From: Defluviitalea saccharophila
Lineage (GTDB): Bacteria; Bacillota; Clostridia; Lachnospirales; Defluviitaleaceae
DNA: 64,000 nucleotides
Assembly (NCBI RefSeq): GCF_038396635.1
Contig: NZ_CP121687.1
Coordinates: 1,178,001 to 1,242,000, forward strand
Reading direction: 5' to 3'
Every line of letters starts with the position of its first letter. Within the stretch, counting starts at the first letter, position 1. Below, piece by piece: positions 18,684 through 27,544 of this stretch. The position numbers were made by a program, and so were the translations under genes. The notes beneath the pieces were generated by a model, which was given only the letters and a program-made list of their open reading frames with translations, made no database searches and had not been told where the DNA came from.

Positions 18684-18686
18684 ATT

Positions 18687-18822
18687 CAAGAAAGGGGTTC
18701 GCTTGCGAAACTCTCGCGCCGAGCGCGGTCGGCAAAACCGGCAAAATACAATACGCGAGAGTGTACATTCGCCCGGAGGGCTTTTTATTGCATAGGAAAT
18801 TTGAAGGAATTTCCTATGCAAT
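18687..18822 (+). repeat. Structured repeat, copy 1 (core 18687-18786 plus hairpin 18787-18822)
   Basis: The 100-base core aligns without gaps to 48197-48296 with about 15 differences by eye. It folds into a first hairpin (TTCG CTTG CGAA), then a long stem CTCTCGCG/CGCGAGAG that encloses CCGA-loop-TCGG and an A-rich strand. A short GCCC GGA GGGC hairpin and TTTTT close the core. Behind it lies a perfect 15-bp hairpin (arms 18787-18801 and 18808-18822). It follows the HMA-like gene directly. It could be a small RNA, a 3' UTR element or a miniature mobile repeat. Confidence 0.8.
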
Positions 18823-18824
18823 AA

Positions 18825-18852
18825 AATAGGTACCTGCTTTCAGGTACCTATT
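18825..18852 (-). terminator. Terminator of the DUF4236 gene
   Basis: AATAGGTACCTG pairs with CAGGTACCTATT. The minus strand continues with a T-rich stretch into the repeat hairpin. Confidence 0.7.
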
Positions 18853-18861
18853 TATTGTTCC

Positions 18862-19965
18862 TCAATGTCTGGATATTCTTTCCACCGGGCTAAATCCCTT
18901 AGTCTTCACAAACTTCATATTATGTTTGAAATTATTCAAAGCATCTGACGGGTCTATGGATTCAAAATTAAGCCTGTTTAATACTTCTTTATTAAATACA
19001 ACAGACAAAATAGTTTTTTCCTCGTTATGTCCTGTTTCCGTATTAAGTATATTATCCACCGCATGAACAATCACAATACTAACCGGCAGCAGGGCAAAGA
19101 TATCCCTTGCAATTCTGATGGCACAACTGCAGACATAATCTTGTACGATTTCATAATAAGCTGTTTTGCTCAAGGCTTTTTTTGATAATTTGCCTGTTTG
19201 GGTAAGCGTCAGGGAGAAATTAGGTACAATTGTTTCAGATTTAACTTTAATTTCCACCTCAAGAGTATTAGGATCATTCATACCAAATTCAAAATCACTG
19301 CCAAATTCCAAAAGATCATCCAATGGATTCATTTCTTCTATGACTTCTAAGTACGCATCGATATCTCCTGCAATAATACGCTCAGCTAGTCCGTGTAGTT
19401 TTTTCCATTCCACATAGTCTTCCCTGTCTTCTTTGGCAGCCTTTTCAATTGAATTTTTTAATTCCAGCTCCTTTTTTTCCCTTAGGCTCTTAATCAGTTT
19501 TTGGAGAAAATTAGGCTTATATTTTTCAAGAGCTTCTATTGCCTTTGCTTGTTTAGGACCAATCCCTTGAGGATTAAAAGGCCCATTTAAAGAATAAATT
19601 TGATGCCAATCCACGGCCTCGTCACATTCTTTATGGATACCTCGAAGTACTTCAATTAAATTATTGTATTCTTCTACAAGCAGTGCATTTCTTTGTCGTT
19701 CATCCTTTATTTGCTGGGCTTTTTGTGATTGTATCTGCTGTCTTTTATTATAAGCGGAAGAAGAATATTTGCGTTTGCTTCCTCCTGAGGAAGTGACATA
19801 AGAAATTCCTGTTCCGGGAATGCCGATGGAGGATGTTCTTCTGCCACTGGAATGAATACTATATCTTAGACCTTTTGTTCCAAAACTTAAACTTGTTCCC
19901 TTTTTGCCTAAGTTTAATCGAACACCTTTGCCAAGCTTTATACTTTTGCGCATTCTAAGTCCCAT
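18862..19965 (-). CDS. DUF4236-domain protein
   Basis: This 367-residue protein starts with the DUF4236 signature (RMRKSIKLGKGVRLNLGKKG, then SLSFGTKGLRYSIHSSGRR and GIPGTGISYVTS), a glycine-rich beta-strand region of about 60 residues. A charged helical segment follows (residues 75-190), and then a C-terminal domain without recognised motifs. No membrane helix or catalytic motif is visible. The function of DUF4236 is unknown. Ends by its own terminator. Confidence 0.8.
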   Translation of the reverse strand: MGLRMRKSIKLGKGVRLNLGKKGTSLSFGTKGLRYSIHSSGRRTSSIGIPGTGISYVTSSGGSKRKYSSSAYNKRQQIQSQKAQQIKDERQRNALLVEEYNNLIEVLRGIHKECDEAVDWHQIYSLNGPFNPQGIGPKQAKAIEALEKYKPNFLQKLIKSLREKKELELKNSIEKAAKEDREDYVEWKKLHGLAERIIAGDIDAYLEVIEEMNPLDDLLEFGSDFEFGMNDPNTLEVEIKVKSETIVPNFSLTLTQTGKLSKKALSKTAYYEIVQDYVCSCAIRIARDIFALLPVSIVIVHAVDNILNTETGHNEEKTILSVVFNKEVLNRLNFESIDPSDALNNFKHNMKFVKTKGFSPVERISRH

Positions 19966-20071
19966 ATATTAACCCTCTTTTCTATTATAATTCCTATAAT
20001 TAATATATTTCCTATTAAGTAGTATTTCATATAAATTTATTTTATATTTCCTTCTTATCAATAAATAATAA

Positions 20072-20101
20072 AATACCGAGAGAATAGTTTCCCTCGGTAG
20101 T
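20072..20101 (-). terminator. Terminator downstream of the DUF4097 gene
   Basis: TACCGAG pairs with CTCGGTA. On the minus strand it is followed by TTTTATTATTT. Confidence 0.75.
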
Positions 20102-20111
20102 ATTAATCATT

Positions 20112-21140
20112 TTATTCTATTTTTATTGAGCCATTGCTTGTATGAATCTCTATATCTACTTTTATATTGGCTGTTTTGTAATTCCCCGTTTCTCCATTTA
20201 AAACTTTCTCTGTATTTTCCTTTGCTGTAAAATTGTCAAATTGATGAGTGATGCTTGAGTTACTTGTATTGGCGTCTACTTTATAGCCTATTTCTTTTTC
20301 ATTCGGCAACTCTAGCTTTACACTGGCATTAGAAGTATCAAACTTCCAAGTGTACTCATTCTTTGAATCCAGTTGAGCAGATTCGAAATCGATTGAACCA
20401 TTTGAAGTCTCAATAACCACTTCATTCCCTTTAATATGGTCTAAATCCACTTTAGCATTGGTAGTTTTAACTTCTATTTCGTCTCCTAAGACTTCGTCTA
20501 ATTCTACTGGTCCATTGCTGGTTTTAATGTGTAAACTTTCTCCCCTCCATTCTTCTACATCAACCTTCCCGTTAGACGTTTCTAATTGAACCGTTTCGCT
20601 GTCTAGCTCACTCATTTCCAGCTTACCGTTACTGGTTTTTATAAAGATACTATTGAAGGCTCCTTTTGGAATTTGTGCTTTAATTGATATACCTCTCATT
20701 TTGTTTTTGTCATAATCTAAGTATATTTTTCCGTTGTCTTCCTTAATTTCTAAATCAACAGTTCTTCCCCAGGAAAGCATAGACGTTTGATAGACGACAT
20801 TCATTTTAATTTTTTGCCCTTCATAGCCTTCTATTGTAATCGCTCCATTTCGTCCCTCTAATGACAATTCTCCAGAATTCAAAAAAGAAATATCTTTGCT
20901 TAATTTTATCTCTTTCTCTGTTCTAAAAAGCGAAACATTATCAAAAAAGTCTGAGACTCCCATTAAAAGCAAAGCAGCAATCACCAATAATATAATATTA
21001 TTTTTTCGGTCTCGTACACGCTTTTGCTGCAGCTCCTCTAAAGGATCATTGTCATTAAGAGGAATATATCCGTTATCGGGAAATTTCTGCGGGTCATTAT
21101 TATGATCATTTGAAGCGTATTCATTATGATTATCTTGCAC
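20112..21140 (-). CDS. DUF4097 beta-strand repeat membrane protein
   Basis: This 342-residue protein has a charged N-terminal cytoplasmic segment of about 45 residues and one membrane helix (IILLVIAALLLMGVSDFF). Its external part is built of repeated beta strands with TSNGKLEM, TSNGKVDV, TSNGPVEL and TSNGSIDF type repeats. This is the DUF4097 beta-helix-like fold, found in putative adhesins and in bacteria that modulate two-component or stress responses. It is 68 bases downstream of the GDYXXLXY gene on the same strand. It may belong to the same unit or have its own promoter. Confidence 0.85.
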   Translation of the reverse strand: MQDNHNEYASNDHNNDPQKFPDNGYIPLNDNDPLEELQQKRVRDRKNNIILLVIAALLLMGVSDFFDNVSLFRTEKEIKLSKDISFLNSGELSLEGRNGAITIEGYEGQKIKMNVVYQTSMLSWGRTVDLEIKEDNGKIYLDYDKNKMRGISIKAQIPKGAFNSIFIKTSNGKLEMSELDSETVQLETSNGKVDVEEWRGESLHIKTSNGPVELDEVLGDEIEVKTTNAKVDLDHIKGNEVVIETSNGSIDFESAQLDSKNEYTWKFDTSNASVKLELPNEKEIGYKVDANTSNSSITHQFDNFTAKENTEKVLNGETGNYKTANIKVDIEIHTSNGSIKIE

Positions 21141-21208
21141 TGTACTTCCTCCTCATATCATTCATTACTTACGCCTTTATATACGAAGGGGAATATAAAG
21201 AGTATGCT

Positions 21209-21799
21209 TTATAAATCAGTTTTTGCAAATATTTTATTGAATTTAATTCTTCCGGTGAGCAGATAGTCTTCTATTGGCATTTCATTGATAAATAATTGCT
21301 CCACCACTCCAAAGCCTTTCAGAAATCGAATGGTTAAATAGGCATTGTCTATTTCCTCTCTATATACCTGCTCTGCTTTAGGTGCAAGCTTTTCTTCCAT
21401 GTAATATCTGTCAAAAGGAATCTCCACATGAATTTCCTGTTTTCCATAGTCATCTTCGAAGGAATATAAAATTTTTGTGGCAAAGTAATTCCCCTGTTTT
21501 GGTTTTTCTAACTGAATACCTGCAAATTTCGCATATCCCTTCTGGTCTTTGTCTAAAGTAACAAAAACTTTTTGTCCCGGGCGGCTTTCAAAATCTTTAG
21601 AAACAATAAGGGCATCGTTCTTTAAACGAACATCTACATAACGGCCTCTAAAGGGATCGTAAGGGTCAACCGGTTCAACCTGAAATTTATAGACTTCTCC
21701 CCTGCTTAGGGTTATTTCACGGCGGATAATCATAGATAGAGGAATAGCCAACTGAATAACTGCTATAACAATAAAAACAGCCAGTAGTTTTTTCTTCAT
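21209..21799 (-). CDS. GDYXXLXY-domain membrane-anchored protein
   Basis: This 196-residue protein has one N-terminal membrane helix (LLAVFIVIAVIQLAIPLSMI). An extracytoplasmic domain follows, with RGEVYKFQVEPVDPYDPFRG at the front and the family GDY-like positions (RGRYVDVRL, QGNYFATKI). Proteins of this kind are nearly always encoded next to DUF2157 membrane proteins, as here. It starts three bases after that gene's stop, with its ribosome site GAGGAGAG inside the neighbour, so the two are coupled. Function unknown. Confidence 0.85.
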   Translation of the reverse strand: MKKKLLAVFIVIAVIQLAIPLSMIIRREITLSRGEVYKFQVEPVDPYDPFRGRYVDVRLKNDALIVSKDFESRPGQKVFVTLDKDQKGYAKFAGIQLEKPKQGNYFATKILYSFEDDYGKQEIHVEIPFDRYYMEEKLAPKAEQVYREEIDNAYLTIRFLKGFGVVEQLFINEMPIEDYLLTGRIKFNKIFAKTDL

Positions 21800-21802
21800 C
21801 CA

Positions 21803-23116
21803 CTATCTCTCCTCTCTAATGTTTCTAGTAACAAGGTAATTAGATACTAGAAAACCAATTCCTATGAAAATAAAAGCAAGTCCCCTGATGTAGAAACTTA
21901 AATCCATATCAAAAAATCTGAGTACGATTAAAGCCGTAATGAGCAGCATACCGCCGTTGGTTGAACCAATATGACGTTCCTTAATCCCTGTTCTAATGGT
22001 ATATATGCCTGCAACGAATATAAATAAATTAAATAAAAATACAGAATATCCGCTAAGGTTAAGGGAAGATAAAAGATAACAAATGAGGGCTAAAAACGGT
22101 GCCATGACATAAATCGGCTTGCTTCTTTCCTTCTTTTGATATAGAAACACCAGATACGTCACAGCAGTAAGGAATAAGATTGTGATTAAATAATCCATGA
22201 TTCCCGCCCACTGATTATAATAAATACTATCACGATAATGCTGCCATCCGATATGTCTCCAGGGCCATTCGTAGGTCAGCAAAAATGCGATAACAAAAAT
22301 ACCCGAAATGCCTATGACTTTAAATGGACTATCCCAAAATGCTTCGCCGTCGTCGTCAAAGAATACCTTGCTTACTACATATAGAATAGAAAAATAACTG
22401 GTATATACGATAATCCATAAGCCGGGCAATACCTTTTCCAATGTAATACCCAGGCTAAAGCAGAAAGTCAATCCAATGGTCCAACATAAAAAGATAGATC
22501 TATTGGAAGAAATATTTGAAGATAAATTTTTCCAAACATGAGGAATGACTAAAGCGGCAAGCAGCCAAAACAGCAGCACTTGCCCGCCCTCTGACTGAAT
22601 ATATCCTGCCCATGCCGTTATTCCAATAAGATAGAAAATCGCAGGCAAACTTGCACTTAATGTATAAACCAGGGGAAGCCCCAGCAGCATCCAGGTTAAA
22701 AGAAAACTCCCCATATTCCCGGGAATATGATAGGTTTGACCTATTAAAGCAATGGATGAGCCCACAGTTAAAAATAAGAATATGCCAGATCCTTCTCGCC
22801 ATGCAGCAGACTCTTTTCCAGTATAAATTACCCACCCCACAATGATTTGTCCGATGAGTGTAGGCATAAGAGAAAGCAAGGTCCTAACTGGCCTTGATAA
22901 CTCATCCCAATTTTTAGCAATCAATAATATGATCCCGGCTCCAATTAAAATCGCCCCCAAGGTTCCAAATATAGCTAAAGCAAATTGAAGCCAATTGCGT
23001 TCTTCCACTTCACCGTAATAAGAATGAATCTTTTCCGATTGTTCTTTAGTGATTATACCTTTTTCTTCCCATATGGGCAGCTCCTGATACAGCCACCTAA
23101 TATCGTCTTTTCTCAT
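21803..23116 (-). CDS. DUF2157 multi-span membrane protein
   Basis: This 437-residue protein has the DUF2157 opening (WLYQELPIWEEKGIITKEQ, then IHSYYG) followed by about twelve membrane helices. I chose the ATG at 23116 because AGAAGGGATAAGA lies before it. The longer frame starting at 23173 has its ribosome site too close to the start. It forms a pair with the GDYXXLXY protein and probably makes a membrane complex with it. The function of the pair is not known. Confidence 0.85.
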   Translation of the reverse strand: MRKDDIRWLYQELPIWEEKGIITKEQSEKIHSYYGEVEERNWLQFALAIFGTLGAILIGAGIILLIAKNWDELSRPVRTLLSLMPTLIGQIIVGWVIYTGKESAAWREGSGIFLFLTVGSSIALIGQTYHIPGNMGSFLLTWMLLGLPLVYTLSASLPAIFYLIGITAWAGYIQSEGGQVLLFWLLAALVIPHVWKNLSSNISSNRSIFLCWTIGLTFCFSLGITLEKVLPGLWIIVYTSYFSILYVVSKVFFDDDGEAFWDSPFKVIGISGIFVIAFLLTYEWPWRHIGWQHYRDSIYYNQWAGIMDYLITILFLTAVTYLVFLYQKKERSKPIYVMAPFLALICYLLSSLNLSGYSVFLFNLFIFVAGIYTIRTGIKERHIGSTNGGMLLITALIVLRFFDMDLSFYIRGLAFIFIGIGFLVSNYLVTRNIREER

Positions 23117-23178
23117 TCTTATCCCTTCTTTCTCTGAATTAAAGGTGAATCCACGAAACCTTCTAAGGCTCATTTTCC

Positions 23179-25440
23179 TTATTGTCCTAAATTATATTCT
23201 ATAGCAGGGATGATGACTTTATTCTCTTCGAAGGATTTGAAAGAAGAAATCCACTGTGGCTGTGGAGGCGCATCTTTTTGCAAACGCTCAGGATTAATCT
23301 GCTCATAATGCCATTCATCTTCCTCTATTTTTTCAACACCGAGCCTTCTATGCCACTCTTCATCTGTCAAAGGTTTTTCACTTAAAAATTCATAATAACT
23401 GTACACAGCACCTCTGGCCAAATATACCTTTCCATTCTGATACAGAGCAACTAGAATTTCATTAGGCAGTCCCGTACCGATTTCTAAAAATGCCCCTATA
23501 TCTGCGATTCCGGCAACATCGGAAACTACTGCAGAGCTTATGGATTGTCGGTACTGATCGGATAAAGTGTCATCGATATACTCCAATTTCCCTCCAATAT
23601 ATTTTAACTCCCTGTTTTCTTCTTCAGAAATAGGTATGTTCTCTAATTCTTTAACGGCACACGTTCTAAATAATTCATACACCTCTTCCAAGCTATTTAA
23701 TGCCGATTCAGTTCTTTCAGACAGCAACCCTTTATTTTTAAGATTAACCTGTGAGTATCTTACCAGCCACAATAACTTATCATATACTTCAACTGCCGGT
23801 TCTACATAATTAGGATAATCTTCCCCAAGTTCTTCTCCGCCGCCCATTTCTGCTACCGGCTGCTTTGCATAGAGTACTGTGTCATGTTTAAGTTCTGCAT
23901 AACTGCCTAAACCACTGGAAAGATTCTTATCTTCCCAGGCTTGATTTTTCATAAATATTGGCAACCCTTGGGTGTTTGAAGGTTTGGTCCAAAGGGACTT
24001 TAAAACCCATAGCCAACCGTTATACAGATTCTGGGTCCAATCTGACTGGTCAAGGGATTCGACTTTAGACTTCATCTTTGTCATAACATCTCTATATTGT
24101 TCTTCTTCCAATCCTTTTAAATAACTTGCTGTCACAAGGCTTTCTGCCCTTTGGCTGCCAAAGGCTCCCGCAACATCCAAGCCTGTAGGAACTGGTCTTA
24201 CAATAGGAAACATAAATTCTTGCAGAATATTCCCATCTAAGGTATATCTCTGCCCCATAAATCTAAATTGCTTATCAGAAGGAGTGTCCACTGATCCGGT
24301 AATTAGCTTGTGTTGAATTTGAGGAGCTGGTAATTTTTCTAATTCGGCCAAGAGCTTGCCGTGATATTGTTCATCTAGAAAATCTTCCAGTGTCGCATGT
24401 TCACCGTATGTATTGATAATGACTTCTTTTAAATCAAAAATGGTAATATCGTCAGACTGTCCTACCAAAAAATAGGTTGGGGCATAAATTTTATCCCACA
24501 GGGCAATATCATCATGGCCATCCATTTCAAGAAATGAAATATAGGTAATCATCATTGCTTTGGTAATCGAATCAAAATCTGGATTCTTATCTTCTAAGGG
24601 ATATCCGATTAATCCGTACCACATCATGGTTTTAAAATATCTTTGCAGTATTTCATCTCCGGTATAATGTCCTCTGACGGTAAATTGTTCGTAATTGATA
24701 TCAAAACCAAATAGAGGTGATTTGGCATATCCTGTAGCATTCTCAATTTCATTCATTTCTTTTTTGGCAATAGAACTCAATTCTTCCGGAACATTTCCAT
24801 AGGAATCATTTATTAATTTATTGGCTACAGAGAAATATACCACAACATCGCCCAGATAATCTTTAAGAGTTTGGTTTTCTGTTTCCGAATATACTGCCAA
24901 AGTTTTCTGAAGCATATCTTGGGTAAGTTGCTGCAATACCTGATACAGCTCTTCTTTTTCAAGCCCCTTTAAGAGTTCATCATAGAACTTATGATAAATA
25001 TGTAACGCTACATCTACGGTAATGAAATTTGGAATACTTTTATACTCGTTTTCTTCGTAAATATCGTACATCTTCATATAATAATAAGCCTTTTCCGGAT
25101 TAGGATTTAATACAACAAAACCGTTATTAGCCAATTTAGAGCTCTGTTCCTTCGAAAGACCTTCAAATCTGGAAATATTTTTAATATTGCTAAGATCGGG
25201 GTGAATAGAATATTCCGGAACCTTTGGGGTATATTTTATTGGAGAAAATTCCACCCCTACATTAAAATAATCCGATTGATCTTTCCATACTAAAGAAAGT
25301 CCTCCCTCTCTTAGTAAAGCGCCTTCTGCATCTCCGTTGATTTGAATTTTACTGTCTGCCGAAGCATTGGGTACGTTGTTCGTGCACCCAGTCAAAAGCA
25401 TTGCACAACATAAGAAAATAGTAGACACTTTTTTAAACAT
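23179..25440 (-). CDS. DUF3160-domain lipoprotein
   Basis: This 753-residue protein begins with a lipoprotein signal (MLLTGC, lipidated Cys19). The remainder matches the DUF3160 family, large extracytoplasmic proteins of unknown function with helical content. Recognisable parts are PNFITVDVALHIYHKFYDELLKG and the tract TVLYAKQPVAEMGGGEE. The ATG abuts the stop of the previous gene (TAAATG), so the two are coupled. A substrate or partner cannot be named. Confidence 0.82.
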   Translation of the reverse strand: MFKKVSTIFLCCAMLLTGCTNNVPNASADSKIQINGDAEGALLREGGLSLVWKDQSDYFNVGVEFSPIKYTPKVPEYSIHPDLSNIKNISRFEGLSKEQSSKLANNGFVVLNPNPEKAYYYMKMYDIYEENEYKSIPNFITVDVALHIYHKFYDELLKGLEKEELYQVLQQLTQDMLQKTLAVYSETENQTLKDYLGDVVVYFSVANKLINDSYGNVPEELSSIAKKEMNEIENATGYAKSPLFGFDINYEQFTVRGHYTGDEILQRYFKTMMWYGLIGYPLEDKNPDFDSITKAMMITYISFLEMDGHDDIALWDKIYAPTYFLVGQSDDITIFDLKEVIINTYGEHATLEDFLDEQYHGKLLAELEKLPAPQIQHKLITGSVDTPSDKQFRFMGQRYTLDGNILQEFMFPIVRPVPTGLDVAGAFGSQRAESLVTASYLKGLEEEQYRDVMTKMKSKVESLDQSDWTQNLYNGWLWVLKSLWTKPSNTQGLPIFMKNQAWEDKNLSSGLGSYAELKHDTVLYAKQPVAEMGGGEELGEDYPNYVEPAVEVYDKLLWLVRYSQVNLKNKGLLSERTESALNSLEEVYELFRTCAVKELENIPISEEENRELKYIGGKLEYIDDTLSDQYRQSISSAVVSDVAGIADIGAFLEIGTGLPNEILVALYQNGKVYLARGAVYSYYEFLSEKPLTDEEWHRRLGVEKIEEDEWHYEQINPERLQKDAPPQPQWISSFKSFEENKVIIPAIEYNLGQ

Positions 25441-26295
25441 TTACTTGCCCCTTTCTTTTAATAAATAAATTCCATTCTGAGTTTTATCCACAGAAGGTTC
25501 TAAAATAACCGATTTTATCCTCCCGTTTTCCACAATATTCACATGGATCAATGGTTCTTCTTGAATTATTTTTGCCTCAACAGAATCAATCCTATCATAT
25601 ATATGACTTTCTCCCTGCAGAATAAAACCAAATCCAAACCAATAATATACCGATACAACAAATTGGTCCTCGTCTAGTGCCTCTATCGCAATAAATTCGT
25701 CACTTCCATTCCCATTTAAGTCCATAAATAATACATCTGTAAAGGGAGCTCTTAACTTAGAGCCTGTCCATTTTTTCACCAATATATTATTTTTAAAGTT
25801 AAAAAAGAAAGGCCTGTTCTCAATATCTTTATAAAGACGAGTCGCCTTATTCACAGCGATAAAGATTTCCATCTCGCCATCATTGTCAATTTCACATACC
25901 TCGATTTTCCACGGCCTTACAGCACTCATTTTATTTCTATATATTTCTCTAATTTGCAATCCATTAGATACTGCAAGGATATCATAGACAATGAGGGTAT
26001 CGCCATATTGTGAGGTTTTTTCTCCTTCTAAAACCAGGATATTATCTCTGCCATCCCTATCAATATCTCCAACAGCTATATCAATGAGTTTATAACTTTT
26101 ATCTGATAATAAAGGATGCTTGGTTCCCTCATACTCAATATAGCCTTGCCCCGGAACAAAATTTAAGCTGTAGATTTGTCCATCCAAAGAAACATCAATA
26201 AGGGAATCGTACTTTTTGAAACTAATGATAAGGAAGAGACTTAAACCAATTAGCAATAAACAAATCCAAGGGAATTTATTATATACTTTTTTCAT
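25441..26295 (-). CDS. Membrane-anchored FG-GAP/VCBS-like repeat protein
   Basis: This 284-residue protein has an N-terminal membrane helix (FPWICLLLIGLSLFLII) and an outside part with Asp-rich calcium-loop-like repeats: VGDIDRDGRDNILVLEG, EIDNDGEMEIFIAV and DLNGNGSDEFIAIE. These resemble FG-GAP/VCBS blades of a beta-propeller. It is the first gene of the run that continues with DUF3160 and probably with the DUF2157 and GDYXXLXY genes. Function unknown. It may bind calcium, by analogy with the repeat type. Confidence 0.7.
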   Translation of the reverse strand: MKKVYNKFPWICLLLIGLSLFLIISFKKYDSLIDVSLDGQIYSLNFVPGQGYIEYEGTKHPLLSDKSYKLIDIAVGDIDRDGRDNILVLEGEKTSQYGDTLIVYDILAVSNGLQIREIYRNKMSAVRPWKIEVCEIDNDGEMEIFIAVNKATRLYKDIENRPFFFNFKNNILVKKWTGSKLRAPFTDVLFMDLNGNGSDEFIAIEALDEDQFVVSVYYWFGFGFILQGESHIYDRIDSVEAKIIQEEPLIHVNIVENGRIKSVILEPSVDKTQNGIYLLKERGK

Positions 26296-26389
26296 CGTTA
26301 TAACACCAAATCTTATGAATATTTTTAGTTCATAATTATTTTTCTTAATAAAATTATACGATAACCGATACTGATAGTAAACTCAGAAA

Positions 26390-26447
26390 AAAAGTACCTA
26401 TCTTGCTCATCCTTAAAATATTTAAGATGAATCGAAAGGTACTTTTC
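26390..26447 (-). terminator. Terminator downstream of the rubrerythrin-like gene
   Basis: An outer AAAAGTACC/GGTACTTTT stem surrounds inner complementary arms (TCATC-TTAAA and TTTAA-GATGA). The minus strand ends in TTTTTTTC. Confidence 0.75.
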
Positions 26448-26452
26448 ATGAC

Positions 26453-26875
26453 TTATTTATATCGCTTTAAAATTCCTTCTAAAATTCTGGCATGCCGTGC
26501 TTCATCTTTAGCAGATTCATAAAAATAATGCATAGCTGAATCTATTCCCAAATCTTTTGCCTTATCCCCTGCTTCTTTCTTAGAATTGTTGGCAAATATT
26601 TCTCCCTCTAACATCTGTTTAATATTTTCAAATAGATCTTCTTGTATTAGTCCGTTAAGTTCTGCAAATCTTGAAGCATGCTCTGCCTCTTCCCATGCAA
26701 TTGTCTTTAAAACTTCTGCAAGCTCACCAAATCCCTGTCTTTGAGCCAATCTTGCCATGGCCAAGTATATGCCAACCTCCGATGTTTCTCCCTGGAAATT
26801 TTGCTTAACGATGCGCTCCAAAGCTGTTCCTTTTGTTTCTCCTATCATATTTTCAAATAATTCTTTGCTTTCCAT
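26453..26875 (-). CDS. Rubrerythrin-like di-iron protein without rubredoxin domain
   Basis: This 140-residue four-helix protein has the di-iron ligand pattern of rubrerythrins: [29 protein letters not shown] and [15 protein letters not shown]. The C-terminal rubredoxin domain (two CxxC pairs) of classical rubrerythrin is missing. Family members reduce peroxide in anaerobes with electrons from an NADH-linked partner. Its ATG overlaps the stop of the Cys-rich gene (TAATG), so the two are made together and the Cys-rich protein may be an electron donor. Confidence 0.85.
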   Translation of the reverse strand: MESKELFENMIGETKGTALERIVKQNFQGETSEVGIYLAMARLAQRQGFGELAEVLKTIAWEEAEHASRFAELNGLIQEDLFENIKQMLEGEIFANNSKKEAGDKAKDLGIDSAMHYFYESAKDEARHARILEGILKRYK

Positions 26876-27318
26876 TAAGCACCCTCCTTAATTTGATCAA
26901 AAGCATGGAAAATCTTTTGAGAAAATTCTTCATTGACATTCTTAATATCGTTGAGATACAAAAAAGTGCTTCCTTTATATTCTTGAGGCTCTCCTAATAA
27001 AATCACCTCAAAAGCTGATCTTACAATATTGATAATACATTCTTCATCATGATAGGCGTTACAGTTTCTGCATTGATGCAGTAAAAACCCTAAGGCCTTT
27101 ATAATCACTTCGTCATCGTATACTCGTGTATCGTCATAGGGAATATGATCCAGTCCATGATCTATAAACTCATCATTAGATTTTAAACAAGTGGTTAAAC
27201 ACTTTTTACAATATCCCACCAAACATTTCTCTTTAACACATTCACCGCATATTTCTTCGGTCAAACAGCATTTTTGTATTTGTGTGATCAGTCCCTCATA
27301 ATTAATTGAAGTACTCAT
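26875..27318 (-). CDS. Cysteine-rich protein of unknown function, coupled to the rubrerythrin-like gene
   Basis: This 147-residue protein has eleven cysteines. Eight are in the first 45 residues (C17, 18, 24, 27, 32, 37, 40, 44) with CxxC pairs at 24/27 and 37/40. Three more (83, 86, 94) include HQCRNC near a His/Asp-rich part. This could bind Fe-S clusters or zinc, but the spacing does not match a domain that I know. The overlap with the di-iron protein gene points to a redox role in oxygen or peroxide defence. It is preceded by a consensus promoter. Confidence 0.75.
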   Translation of the reverse strand: MSTSINYEGLITQIQKCCLTEEICGECVKEKCLVGYCKKCLTTCLKSNDEFIDHGLDHIPYDDTRVYDDEVIIKALGFLLHQCRNCNAYHDEECIINIVRSAFEVILLGEPQEYKGSTFLYLNDIKNVNEEFSQKIFHAFDQIKEGA

Positions 27319-27333
27319 TTTATCCCCCTTTCA

Positions 27334-27350
27334 ATAAGTACATACTTAAT
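27334..27350 (-). promoter_or_regulatory. Dyad in the leader of the Cys-rich/rubrerythrin operon
   Basis: ATAAGTACATACTTAAT contains TAAGTA and TACTTA as inverted repeats around two bases. It lies between the promoter at 27432-27460 and the ribosome site, a place where a repressor could block transcription. The regulator is not known. Confidence 0.35.
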
Positions 27351-27431
27351 TATTTATATGTTTTTCATTAATCAGGTACAAAAACTAGCAAGTAATATTA
27401 AGTATTAATAGAGATTTGGCATTTTATGAAT

Positions 27432-27460
27432 ATTATAGTTTCATACTTTAATGCTGTCAA
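27432..27460 (-). promoter_or_regulatory. Consensus sigma-A promoter of the Cys-rich/rubrerythrin operon
   Basis: TTGACA, 17 bases, TATAAT on the minus strand: a perfect match at both boxes. The transcript would start about 107 bases before the first ATG, leaving a long leader that holds the dyad at 27334-27350. Confidence 0.85.
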
Positions 27461-27499
27461 GAATAATATTTCTTTTCAGAAATTTTAATAAATAAAAAT

Positions 27500-27535
27500 G
27501 CCTGTTGGTCCTTTTTTACATATGGACAAACAGGC
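27500..27535 (-). terminator. Terminator downstream of the hemerythrin gene
   Basis: GCCTGTT with GTCC pairs with GGAC and AACAGGC. The minus strand then runs ATTTTTATT. Confidence 0.8.
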
Positions 27536-27544
27536 AAAATACAA

